This document shows positions 1-11,168 of a stretch of DNA of 64,000 nt, one piece after another. A program made the translations under genes and the position numbers. Source of the DNA: Prillingera fragicola. Its lineage: Eukaryota > Basidiomycota > Tremellomycetes > Trichosporonales > Trichosporonaceae. Position 1 is the first letter of the stretch. Each line of letters starts with the position of its first letter. Where the stretch lies: assembly GCA_002335605.1 (NCBI GenBank), contig BEDY01000005.1, forward strand, positions 310,001 through 374,000, in the 5' to 3' direction. The notes under the pieces were generated by a model that had not been told where the DNA came from, ran no database searches, and was given only the letters and a program-made list of their open reading frames with translations.

Positions 1-2018
1 ACAGTGCGCGTACTACCACCCTCCTGTGAGTCGTTTCCATTACCTCCGTGTTTCTCGTTTCTAACCTTCCGAAGCCTGGTATAGACCCTACACTGGCGGC
101 CACTGTTACTCCTGCTTCGGCTGCTCCAGCTGTGGCTGAGGTGCCGGCGACTCCGAAGATGACCTTGAGGTGAGTTTCCCACTCATCAACAAGCGCTGAC
201 AGACAGTGCCACCGCCGCCGCCGTATACCCTACTCCAGAGTCAAAGGACTCGCGCCCTTCCGGTCTGGGTGTGGAACACCTGTCCGCGCCTGTGTTTGTG
301 CCAAAGACACCTGTTGAGGCGTCTCCTCAGTGAGCTAGTAGTGCATCCAGTAAGCTAACAGCCAGAGCGACGGCTCACCCGGCCCCGACCGCACCTGCAG
401 AGTGGTCAACCGCTGCGTCCGCGCTCGCCACCCCCAATGAGGGGCTCACTGCCCCAGCTCTGACCTATGAGGAATCGGGCATGGGCTACGATTTAGCCCA
501 AGGCATGACGCACAGCATGACCACCGGCATGGACGGCATGTACATCGGCGGACCTCCTGCTCCGCGCCGCGCGGTGAGTGGCATGACAAAGACGACGCTA
601 ATGTTCAGCCCGACCACCACCTCTACACGTCGCCACTTCCCCACATTGCCGGCCGCCAGCCGATGCACTCGTTCTTCATTCCCGATGATCTGCGCCGAAT
701 GATCCACGCGCGCCAGGAGGCCACCTACGCTCACCCCGGACTGCCCAACAATCTGCCGACGGAGGTGCACGTCTATCACTCGTTGGTTCCTATCGGTAAC
801 CCCGTGTCGGCTGTTAGCCGAATCTACCACCATCCGGCTCCTGTTTACCGTGCCAACAGCACGGTCGACGGCAATGTCTACTGCCTGCGTCGCATCGAGG
901 GTAAGCTGTGCGACGGTGATATCTCTGACGACCAGGTTACAAGCTCTCGAGTGAGCAGGCCTTCGCCGCCGTGGAGACTTGGCGTCAGATGCGTCATGCC
1001 AACATTGTTGGGCTGAGGGAGGGTTTTACCACCAAGGCGTTCAACGACAACTCGCTCGTTATGGTGTACGACTTCCATCCCGACTCGACGACCCTCGCCG
1101 AGGAGTGGCTCAGCCAGGACAGCATCGCTCGCCGTCGCCAGGCTGGTGTCCCTATCCCCGAGCGTGTTCTCTGGAGCTACATCATCCAGATTGCCAATGC
1201 GCTCAAGGCCGTGCACACTGCTGGGCTTGCGATCCGGAACCTCGACGCCACCAAGATTCTTATCACTGGCAAGAACCGCATCCGCATCAACGGCGTCGGG
1301 CTTCCCGATGTGCTTGCGTTTGACCAGGCGACGCCGATGGCGCTCTACCAGCAGGAGGACTTGCTCCAGTTTGGTCAGCTCATCCTCTCGCTGTGCAGCG
1401 ACTTTTTGCAGCCTGGACAGCACTTTGCCGCTGGCCTCGACTACATTGGCCGGGCATACTCGATGGACCTCAAGAACCTCGTCGCATACCTCATTGGCAA
1501 GCCGTCGTCGCTCAAGAGCATCGACGAGGTCTTGCGTCTCGCAGGCCCTCGCATCCTCAACGAGCTCGACGCCATGCAGACCTACAACGACGTGCTCGAG
1601 AGCGAGCTTGGCGCCGAGGTCGAGAACGGCCGCATTGCCCGTCTGCTCGTCAAGCTGGGATTCATCAACGAACGTCCAGAGTTCGACATGGACCCGCAGT
1701 GGTCAGAGTCTGGTGACCGCTACGTCCTCAAGCTCTTCCGCGACTATGTCTTCCACCAGGTCGGGCCAGATGGTAAACCCGTGCTCGACCTTTCTCACGT
1801 CCTCACGACACTCAATAAGCTCGACGCCGGCGCACGGTCCCGCGAAAAGATCATGCTGGTTTCGCGCGACTCGCAGTCGTGTCTTGTCGTCGAGTATCGC
1901 GACATCTACAAGTGCATCGAGTCAGCTTACACGTGAGTCACACCAGCTCGAGGCACCATTGACAAACAGCGAGCTGCGCAATGCTGGCAAGCAGCCTCCC
2001 CACGCCGGACGTCGTTGA
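1..2018 (+). CDS. PAN3: PAN3, PAN2-PAN3 deadenylase regulatory subunit (5' end outside window)
   Basis: PAN3 recruits the PAN2 poly(A) nuclease to poly(A)-binding protein for cytoplasmic mRNA deadenylation. Exons read: <1-25, 75-169, 207-329, about 351-573, 609-900, 936-1932 and 1970-2018. The first exon holds the end of a CCCH zinc finger (CAYYH). Exon 207-329 contains a PAM2-like motif (HLSAPVFVPK), which binds the PABP MLLE domain. From 609 the reading gives the HSFFIPDDLRR segment and the pseudokinase (AFNDNSLVMVYDFHP). The C-terminal knob domain ends ESAYTELRNAGKQPPHAGRR after a final 37-nt intron. The join between 329 and the frame that resumes before 481 is uneasy: a clean frame needs a 21-nt intron (330-350), while the more normal acceptor at 361 shifts frame by one. 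The gene is convergent with the J-protein gene, 162 bp away. Family identity is certain; the N-terminal exon edges are less so. Confidence 0.93.
330..350 (+). other. Candidate 21-nt intron in PAN3
   Basis: GTGAGC...CCAG. Removing these 21 nt is the simplest way to join the PAM2-motif exon to the frame that leads into the well-conserved PAN3 core. The longer version to 361 (32 nt) breaks frame. Confidence 0.4.
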
Positions 2019-2180
2019 GCCCGGGATCTGCTGTTGTGGAGATGCCGCGACCGAGGAGAAAATACGCAAAACTTAAAAACATAGGAAAAGCATGCAAACC
2101 TGCCCCATTGACGACTGCTTTGTCATTGACTTGATCTCTCTATGCCATGCCACCCCACTATTCTGTACAACAATTATCTA

Positions 2181-3412
2181 TTACCCAGCAGCCTCAGCCT
2201 CGGCCTCTTCACGGCGGATCTGCTCTGCCAACCGCTCGCGCTCGCGCATGCGCATGTTGAGTAGCGTGGCGCTCTCAAACGCATCTGCGAGGGTCTTTTC
2301 CTCTTTTCTTGCGCGTTCACGCGCGTCCCGTTCTGCTTCCACTGGGGCTGGCCCAGACGCAAAGTCGGGAGCAGAGCCAAAGGACGCTGTAGACCCGAAC
2401 ACGGGTGTCGAGCCGAAAGATGGGGCAGAACTGAACGTTGGTGCCGCAGGAGCAGCAGCTGGTGTCGGCACAGACGCTCCTGCCCGCCCATTAGGCGAAG
2501 CATGCTCCTCCGCCCACTTGACCCACCCCGGCTCAGTCCCCGAGGGCCACTTGGCTTTGACGCCGGCCTCGAGCGGCCGCGCGCCGGCGTCACCAGAGTG
2601 ATCCCTCCAGCACGCCCAGCAGCCTCCCCAGTTCCCTGGCGCGAATTCCACGACCGCAGCGGGGCCACGCGCCTTCTTCCCCGGCTTGGATGCCTTGGCG
2701 GGTTTCACGAGGACTTCCGAGACGCGGCCGTAGCGGTCGCGAAGGGCTGTGCCGAGCGCGGAGTCAGTGCCGAGGATGGTGTCGGCGGGCAGCTGGAGGG
2801 AGAGCGTGAGTTCGTCGGGGACGATGGTTGGGGGTTGAGCTCTAGCTGCTGGAGCCGGCGGAGGCGCAGCTTTCGCTCGAGCAGCTGCCTCGCGCGCCTT
2901 CCTTGCTTCCTCCACCAAACGACGACCGGCCTCCTTGACATTTTCCTCCTCGGCGGCGGCCTGGCGCGCCTTGGTTCGGTCAACGCGAGCTTTCTTAGCT
3001 TCTTCCTCGCGACGCATGAGGTCCTGGTATCGTCAGTTGTGACCCATCTGGTCCAGGGCAGCACTCACGTCAACGCCTGCTTTCCGCTTCGCATCCATGT
3101 CCGCTCGGCGTGCACTCGCAGCGCGCGATTGCTCGAGTTTTGTGTCCACAAACTTGCGCTTGTCGCGGTCAAGCAGCATTTCCACTGCTAGAGAAATGGT
3201 GTGGAACATGGCCGCTGCTTCAGCACCCGGGTTCTGTATACAGGTCAGCAACGCGCTGGCATGACGGTGTAGGATTGACATACCTTGTCTGGATGGTAGA
3301 GTAGCGATTTTTGACGATACGCGCGCTTGACGTCCTTGTCTGTCGCGCTCGTCTCCAACCCCAGAGAAGCATAGGGGTCAATCTCCTTCTCCTCCTCTGT
3401 GAGAAGGGCCAT
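2181..3412 (-). CDS. CWC23: DNAJC17/Cwf23-family J-domain protein (spliceosome-associated)
   Basis: Type III J protein of 378 residues in three exons (3412-3284, 3233-3069, 3023-2181), with introns of 50 and 45 nt. The start is the ATG at 3412; a longer upstream frame lacks J-domain character. The J domain is at the extreme N-terminus (PYASLGLETSATDKDVKRAY) and its diagnostic HPD sits at YHPDK, directly before intron 1. A Lys/Glu/Ala-rich coiled coil follows at about residues 85-160, then a C-terminal region with a Gly/Trp/Cys stretch (GNWGGCWACW) where family members carry a degenerate RRM. This order matches DNAJC17/Cwf23/Cwc23, which help spliceosome disassembly or splicing in the nucleus. 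The tail is Ala/Pro/Ser-rich and ends in a charged helix (RERERLAEQIRREEAEAEAAG, split here as two blocks in the sense that the last residues are EAEAAG). A generic J protein is the alternative. Confidence 0.83.
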
Positions 3413-5832
3413 TTTTGTCGTCGTCGGTATGCGGTGGATGGAGGATATGGAGGACGAGATTGGAACTGTTATTGCCACCAACAAAACCATGAATGGCGTG
3501 TCATTCACAGCAAGGTAAAGTGGAAGGGCTATTTAAAACATTTTGGGAGAGGATTACATAATATCCACGTGAAGGATCTGCAGGGAGGCCACGTGAGAGT
3601 TTACGCATTTACCCATAAAGTGGATCCGCGTCAGTCGATTGACTGTACACAAGGAACAGCCATCAAGTCCATTCTGGTTGCTGGGTGGCTGATGATCTAC
3701 AATCTCGGCGGCGCCAACTACCCCAGTGGCGCCCTGCTCCGCCATCGGGTCGGAAGCCGCATTCTTGTTTTGTCTTCGTAACGAGCGCCCTGGGCAGCTG
3801 TCCAGTCCAGGCCCCGGTTGAGCCAGGCCCCCGTGCAAAAACGGCGAGCCGGGGCTGTCGAGGTATGCGGGGCCTTGCACATAGCATGGTTGTCGTCGGA
3901 TCGGTTGGCCATACCCCAGGCCCCAGGCCCGGGATTCCTTGATCTCCAAGATCATTTCCCAATTGAATCCGAGCGAGGAACGCCACGTACGTGCGTGCAT
4001 GTGGGCTGCCAAGCGCCAGGAAATCGTTGCCGCGTTCGAAAAAGATCAAAACTGCTAAGCGCCATGCCCGGAACCTGTAACCGACACCGCAGGTCCTGCG
4101 GCATGTCCGACACTCTGGGCCTATTGCCCCTTCTTCCGGCCTCGCTTGCTTGTTGTTTGAGGCTGCCACATCGGGCAGACCGCGGCTTGTGCGGCGTTGG
4201 TGTTGGAGAGGCGTTGTAGGCGCTGCGATGAGAGCCGATGGCCATTGAGGAGGTAACGGTGGGGCGCAGTTGCGACGTCCTCGACGATGAAGTCATGAAG
4301 CCGAGGTAGAGCACAAACAAGCTTTGATCCAGCTAAACGGTTCAAGTGACATGCGCAGCTAGGCCCGTATCTCCGGAATCCTAGGGAGTTCCAGCGTTGT
4401 GGGCCAGAGATATGGACGTGGTAGCCGCCCGTAACAGCTATCGCTCATTATCTACAACCATTCCGTTGGTTAGCTATATTTGGGCGCCGGGCAATAGCAT
4501 TTGCACAGAGATACGAAGAGCGCTTGGCAGGCGCTCTGTAGATGCGAGTCAGCTGACACCGAGATCTGTGAAGATCGCGTCGCAGCGCGAACACGGGTCG
4601 AATGTGACCCAGCACGTCTCGTCGCGTCGACTGCCACACTCATCACTACATCACATCAGCCCATGCACAGTGCCCTTCGTCTCACCCTACCTATCTAGCA
4701 GGGTAAGGTCAATGCTGTGCACGCGATACGCCATGCACCCCGTGTGTGCAGGGAACGCGATACACCCACATGCCCTATAATTTGGCCTATAACAGCATGA
4801 TCACTAACAGGTCATCAAATTGGACGTCCATTCAAATAATGTGGGTCTCCGGCCCTCCGTTCGACAGCTATCGCCGTAAAGCGGGGCGGCCCGCTACACC
4901 CCACGTCTATTCGTCGTCGTTGGCGTGGCGGGCCCCATAGCTGCTGGCGACCGAGAAAACGCCTCAGCGTTTCGAACATTGCTATTGGAGTTTTCCGTAA
5001 TCAGGTTTCAGGGCAGCTCGTTACGACCATTTGAGAGCCAACCGCGGAAACTAGTCCTGGCTACCGCTAGCTACCGCCCATGCCCGTCAGGCCGGCTACA
5101 GACGCTCAGGATCGTTGGTGAACCTGATACCGCCTTCACCTAGATCCGGTTCCGTTTTCGGCAAAATCGCCAGTTCTCTTGATCGGGACTGGCTGTGTGT
5201 AGTGGCTGACGCTGATGACCCGGCGCTATCGGACCATCCACCTGAGGCAGACACATTGTATGGCCAATAGCTAGTGCTAGTGTTAGCATGCACAGGAAAC
5301 CCCACAAAATGCATCCCTATAATCAATAGGCAGGTCCTGAAAGTATCGTGTCTGCAGTACAAGGTGTGCGGAGACGAGGACGTGACACGGTGTCACTGCG
5401 AAAACACAGATGGGCGGGGACCGCCGCTTAGAGATCGGCTTCGTCGCCGTCCATCTTTGGCAAAAAAAAAAAAGAGCAGAGTGGCTCGTGGCGGGTAAGA
5501 CCCGACTAGAGGATGCGGTTGTTGACGGGCAGCCCGCTTCCGGTCTGGTGAGATCCGGCGGCAACCTTTACAGTCCCTGTATCACCCCGGACATTGTCCT
5601 GACCGCCCCCGCCCCACCCCGTCAGGTAAGCGCCAACGTAGAGTGATCCTGACCAGGCCAGGCCGAATGAGATGACGTTAACGTCGTCCTTGAGAGCAGC
5701 TGTCCCCGCACACCCTGGATGGGGCAGATCACGCGGGCTGGCACAGTAACCCTGACCAGTCCAGTTTACTTGAAAAGACTGACAAAGTGGGTCTTTCTAA
5801 CAGCAACGCCCATCGCTTCGCCCTCCGCAAAC
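3413..5832. other. Divergent intergenic spacer, no gene recognised
   Basis: This 2.4-kb spacer separates the start codons of the J-protein gene (-) and the permease gene (+). Frames here are short and resemble no protein family I know. A run of 12 A lies at 5462-5473, and AT-rich TATA-like stretches occur near 4776-4795. Both promoters must lie here, but I cannot place them. Confidence 0.6.
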
Positions 5833-7411
5833 ATGTCCGACATTGAGAAGGCTCAGATTGAGAAGCATCAGTACGACGAGGCTGCTGCCCACGACGCGCA
5901 CGCCCACGGCAAGCAGCAGAGCCAGTATGCTGTTGAGATCGCCCCCGCTGGCGCCGACCAGACCATGGTCCAAGATGCCGTCTTCGGTAACATGGACGCC
6001 GACGGACCCAACTACCGTGCTGTGAGTACATGACGGCGATGGCGAGCTAGAAACAGATTCTGACCGTCTCCCAGGTCGGTCCCCTTGGTGCTTTCGCTCT
6101 CATGACCAAGGCCAACATTGGTCTTGGTGTCCTTTCGATTCCCTTCGTTTTCATGCAGGTTGGCATGGTCCCCGGCATCATTCTCCTCCTCGTCATCAAC
6201 TTGATTGTCATGTACTGTGCCTGTGTCATTGGCGACTTCAAGATGAACCACCCCGAGGTGTACGCTATCGCCGACGCTGGCTACATTGTCGGTGGAAGGA
6301 TCGGAAAGGAGTACTTCGGTGTTGCTTTCGTTCTTTGTAAGTCACACGACGTCCTTTGGCGCCACCACAGCCTGACCAGCCACTGACACCAACCTTAGTC
6401 ATGATCTTCGTTTCCGCCTCTGGCATTGTCTCGATTTCGGTCTCGCTCAACGCCGTCTCTCTTCACGGCACCTGCACGGCTGTCTTCATTGTTGTCGCCA
6501 CTATTTGCGGTCTCTTGCTGGCTTCCATCCGTACACTTGGCAACATCTCGTGGCTCGGATGGATTGGTCTGATTTCGATCATGGCTGCTATTCTTACCCT
6601 CACCATTGCCGTCGGCACCCAGGAGCGCCCCTACGAGGCCATCCGCGCCGGCTACGCTACCGGCCCCTGGCCCAAGGACCTCAAGATCACCACCAACGCC
6701 ACCTTTGCCGACGCCATGTCTGCGATCAACTCGATCCTGTTCGCCTTTGCTGCTACCCCCACCTACTTCGGTATCATTTCCGAGATGCGTGACCCCCGCA
6801 CTTTCAAGCGCACCATGATCTCGTCGATGGCTCTCCTCTACATCGTCTATGTCGTCATCGGCATTGTCGTCTACTACTACTGCGGTCAGTTTGTTGCCTC
6901 GCCCGCCCTTGGCTCGGCCGGTAAGACCATGAAGCGCGTGTGCTACGGCATTGCCATTCCCGCTCTTCTCGTCACCCTCTGCATCTACTCGCACCTTGCC
7001 GCCAAGTACTTCTTCGTCCGCATCCTCATGGGCACCGAGCACCTTACTCGCGCCACCAAGACTCACTGGGTCACCTGGCTCAGCTGCGTCTTCGGCTCTG
7101 TCATGGTTGCCTACATCATTGCTTCGGCCATCCCCATCTTCGGAAACCTCATCTCGCTTGTCGGTGCCGTCATCGGTCCCTCAGTCTGTATCATCCCCTA
7201 CACCATCATGTGGGCCCACGACAACTGGCTTCACTGCCCCCCCACCCGCAAGCGTAGCGTCATCATGCTTGCCTTCAACATGGTCCTCTTTGCCATTGGT
7301 GTCTTCATCACCGGTGCTGGTACGTACGGTGCCGTCATGGCGATCATCAACGACAAGAACCGTGACAAGCCTTGGTCGTGCGCCGACAACTCGCACTCCG
7401 AGGAGATGTAA
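5833..7411 (+). CDS. Amino-acid permease, AAAP family (neutral amino-acid permease, Mtr-like)
   Basis: Integral membrane amino-acid/H+ transporter of about 487 residues in three exons (5833-6021, 6075-6336, 6399-7411). Introns of 53 and 62 nt are removed in phase 0 and phase 1. The 62-residue hydrophilic cytosolic N-terminus is His/Ala/Gln-rich. The first membrane segment begins with the signature ALMTKANIGLGVLSIPFVF, typical of the fungal Mtr-type branch of the Aa_trans family. About ten further hydrophobic helices follow, with a Gly/Pro-rich loop at about 215-240. The last helix ends before the polar tail SCADNSHSEEM. The predicted role is uptake of neutral or aromatic amino acids at the plasma membrane. 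Substrate cannot be read from sequence, and a vacuolar location is possible. The ATG at 5833 is the first in frame after a pyrimidine-rich leader. Confidence 0.92.
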
Positions 7412-8229
7412 AATGTCAAAACACGCACGCACACACACATACAGGGACAGGTGTCTCTCCAATTTTTACCGTCCTGCCTGTTATGCAGGACGCGTTGTAG
7501 TAAATACACAAAGTGTGCTCATAATGCACCATGCAATACCTCGCACAGGCATGTTCCAAGAAGCTCATCGCAGCATTGGGCAGACAGAGGAGACCTGGAG
7601 ATGAAGCGGGGGTTGCAACAGTAGTGGGTCGTTCATGAGTGACGTAGCAGCGGAAGGAGCGCTTACCGGCGGTGGCTGATTGATTCACTCGTGACCTTGC
7701 GCAACCGACCGGTGACCTACAAACCTCGGTCTCATTGTGGTGATGTGCTCCACAGACGTTGCCGCCGCAACCGTTCCTACGAAGTCTAGCCCTCGGGGCT
7801 GACCGACGTTGGTCCACTTCAGGCTCGACAGCTGTCAGCTTTTTGTTGTGAACCCTATCGCATTGGAGTAGTAGCGGAGAACGCGATGAGGCAGCCAGCG
7901 GTGTAGGAGGCAGGAGGCCAGGAGACCGATTATCTGTTTACACAAATAAATCATCCACGCGACAGTCGCGTGGCACCATATTACCTAATCCCCGACATCG
8001 GCCGACGGCGTCGTCTCTTCTCGCCCTCTTCCAATCAGATAACCCTTCTGACATTTCTCAACAAACCACAATCAGAGACCAAGATAACATCTCAGCTGCT
8101 GCGTGCTGCCGTTGTTCTCGCGCCGCTAAGCACCACCGCAGCTTCAAGTATCTCGCTCTAGCTCTCGACAAGCTAGGACGCCCAAACGAACGCGTGTCCC
8201 CGCACGTACGCTTGCCCCCGGACACGGTA
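7412..8229. other. Intergenic region, no gene recognised
   Basis: About 0.8 kb between the permease stop and the BolA start. It must hold the permease 3'UTR and the BolA promoter. The CA-rich run at 7427-7442 follows the permease stop. I see no ORF with family resemblance. Confidence 0.5.
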
Positions 8230-9415
8230 ATGCTCTCCACGCGCCCGCCGTCCCTCCTCAAGCGCCTCTGGCTCTCGACGCTACGTCCTCGCGCGTCGCT
8301 CGCTCCTGCTGCCATTCCCCGCGCCCCTCACGTCATGTCGGCTCCCGCTTCCACTGCTGCCGCTACTGAGGGCGGCCGCACCGCTGTGCGCGTGCCCGGC
8401 CCCGTTGAGACTGCGATGCAGACCAAGGTGAGTTGTCACGCTATTCCTGCCGTTGTGCCCCGTGTATGATGTTGTTGTGAGCGGTTACAGGGCAGACCGA
8501 GTCGCAAAGAGGCCATGCTGTCATGTCCGCTGATCTCATACTAACGGCCTTAGCTCATGGAAGCCTTCCAGCCTCAGCTCATTCGTATCTCGAATGACTC
8601 GAGCAAACACGCCCACCACTCGGCCATGCGTGCGGTCGGTGGAGGCTCAGGCGAAACTCGTGAGTGGCACATGCTATGGTTGAGAGTAATGCTGACGTTT
8701 GGACTTGAACTTGTTTCCACCCCACTGCTTCCACTCCTGTCCTCGTTCAACTCTGTGCGCCGCTGCTTCTTTGGCCTGTCCACTGTCTGCACAACTGTGA
8801 CACCTCTGCTCTGCTTCAATCCCTATCACTGCATGGGCACATCTTGTCACTCGAACTATTCACTCGAACTATTTATCAAACCCCACGTGGCATCACTGCT
8901 ATCCCTCTCTCAACACGTCGCCTCTTTCGCCTCTCGGCGTCATTTATTCAATCGTCGATCATTGTTCGTCCCATGTCCATGTGACTGCGGTTGGCTTTGA
9001 CGATTATCCCACGCCCTTCGGACCAAATCTCTGGGTCTCCGCGCCTTCTTGTCCGACGCACGTCACACTCCTCCATCTGCGCGTGTACCTTGACCTCGTC
9101 CGGCTTCAACTGTCTTGGCTGCGCACACTCCTCCTGTGCACATGACTGATGGCCATTGCTCTAACACTCTGTGCGTCGGTGAACCTCGGCTCTCCTGTCT
9201 CTTGGCAATCGGCTATACCCGGGCGTCGTAATTCTTTGGACTGATTAGACTTCGCCGTGGCCATTGTATCTGATGCCTTCAAGGGCAAGACTCAGATTGC
9301 ACGTCACCGCCTGGTCAACTCGTTGCTCAAGGAGCAGTTCGACACGGGGCTCCACGCTCTTAGCTTGCGTTTGAAGACGCCAGAGGAGTGGGAACGTGAC
9401 GACTCTCGGGTCTGA
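8230..9415 (+). CDS. BOL1: BolA-family protein, mitochondrial BOLA1/Bol1 type
   Basis: Small protein of 156 residues that works with monothiol glutaredoxins in mitochondrial Fe-S cluster insertion. Exons are 8230-8427, 8554-8659 and 9249-9415. The N-terminal ~40 residues are Arg/Ser/Leu-rich without acids until residue ~50, as expected for a mitochondrial presequence. The core carries every BolA hallmark: ISNDS, the HAHH motif, GGGSGETHF (split by intron 2) and VAIVSDAFKGK. It ends with RHRLVNSLL and HALSLRLKTPEEWE. The conserved His in RHRLV and the His in GETH are the expected cluster ligands. Intron 1 is 126 nt and intron 2 is 589 nt, far longer than any other intron in a coding region of the window. 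The SGETHF join supports the intron-2 boundaries at single-base precision. The GTG codon at 8194 was not used because the ATG at 8230 gives the presequence. Confidence 0.93.
8848..8873 (+). repeat. Perfect 13-bp tandem duplication inside BolA intron 2
   Basis: The unit cactcgaactatt occurs twice with no gap, within the 589-nt second intron of the BolA gene. Confidence 0.9.
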
Positions 9416-11168
9416 GCGAGCCTGCTTGAGCCGAACAAATTGCCGTGTCAGCGATCCAAGTGGCCAAGTGAGCCTCCAGCACCTGAATCCACAGCAAACG
9501 CTCTCACGGTTGTTGGCGGTAGTGCGGGCAATCTGAACGGGAAGCTGTATTGTTGTTGGTAACTGTGGCTTCACGGCGTGGCGGGTGCCTGCCGCGGCGG
9601 GCATAGGGGCTAGTCAACGGCACGGCACCGGGTGGGAATAGAGCGGACAGGCAGTGAAGTGGCAAGGAGTACAGTTGAGAGCATGTGAGCAGTATTGTGT
9701 GGTATGCTGGTGTTGACGCACTTAGTCGAGGTATGCCCGGAGACTTTCGATTTCTCCTAAACGATGTCGGATGAACAGATGGAAGACGGAGGATCCCAGG
9801 GCATGTGATCATGCGGCTCATGCCGCTGTGCCACTAGTGCGCTAGAGCTGTTGAGCGGCGGTGGGATCAGGAGCTTGCAGGACGATGTACAGGAGGCGTA
9901 GGCACGAGAGCACTATCACAACCTGAGCGCAGAGTGAGCATCAGCGTAATTGTCCTGACGATCCCTTGGCCAGTTCCTGCTCCTGAACGCCATGGGCGCT
10001 GGTACGACAGCTTGACGCCACATCGCTTCGCTGCCCTTGCTCCGTTGTCTTGCATGCACTCGGCACGAGTCGTCGGCCGCGCAGCCAGCGCCCCCTGGTG
10101 TGCCGCGCCGTAGCGCCGCTGGCATGCTCGGCTTGTCGCTCCGAGAAATGCTGTAATTTCTCGGTTCAAGGGGCGCCTCCGGTCGAAAGGGCAGGAGGCT
10201 CGGAAGCTCAGCAGAGTGGCAGCGGATGTGTGTACCGTTAACATGCTCCATCCCACTGTCGTCGACTCTGCTGTGCGCATTGCCTGCCGTCTGCCTCTGC
10301 TCGTTCAAAGTCAAGGGGGGCAATGTGCCTGGGCAAACTAAAAGAGCATAATCCACAACTGCTCGGGACGATGATGAAGGACCCTCTTGTGTGGATGCAA
10401 CCACGCAGCATGTTTGTTAGTCTTGGGCCAATCCCTTGAGCTGCCAGGGGTGATCTGCATTGGAGGCGCCAGGCGCAATTGGGCGGGCCACATGTTACGC
10501 CTCGGTGTTCTCATTAACCACAAAACACGACCGGCCGGTATACCGCACCTAACCCTGCTCCCTGTTCCCCTTCGGCGCTCATGGGATCAGTCGAACCTGC
10601 CACGGGGAACGAACGGCCGAGCTTGCATGCATGTAATTGTCGTCGTCCAGTCTGGGCCGGAGTAGGACTGTGCAGTGCCATGCGCACGCCGAGCCGTGCC
10701 TCGTAGCTGCAGGCAGCACTGTGATCAGCCATGATACGTTGCCCAAAGTGGCCGGGAACATCGGAGGCGCCGGAGGCGGCCCACGTCCACTTCCTCCGCT
10801 GACCATCCGCTCACCCCTACGTTGCCGTGCATCCTTACTGGGCAGCTGTGAACGCGGCCGTACAGGTCACGCAAAACTGGTTACGGGTTCCCATGCTAGG
10901 CAGCAAATGTCAGATTCACGCACGTCCGAGGTCCGCTTTAAACGCTGTAGACGAGCAAAGGCGCAATCAATAGCGCAACAGCCGGAAACACGGCAAGCGG
11001 GTTGGTCGTATCAACTCTTCGCGTCATTGCCGAACCGGCGGCCGTTTCATTCCTCCTGGCGGTCACTTTGTCACTGTAGACTCCTCACATTTACCTTTCG
11101 CTCCTTGTCCACACATCCTTTTCTAGTGCAGTCAACACCCGTTTTGATCACCGAGAAACCATCGCGCT
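9416..11168. other. Intergenic region, no gene recognised
   Basis: About 1.75 kb between the BolA stop and the Zn2Cys6 gene start. The longest frames (minus strand, 9916-10404) show no conserved motif and have irregular composition. The last 150 bp is TC-rich, consistent with the leader of the downstream gene. Confidence 0.5.

Noticed and set aside
9916..10404. 162-codon minus frame between BolA and Zn2Cys6 gene 1
   Set aside because: Translation lacks domains and its start context is weak.
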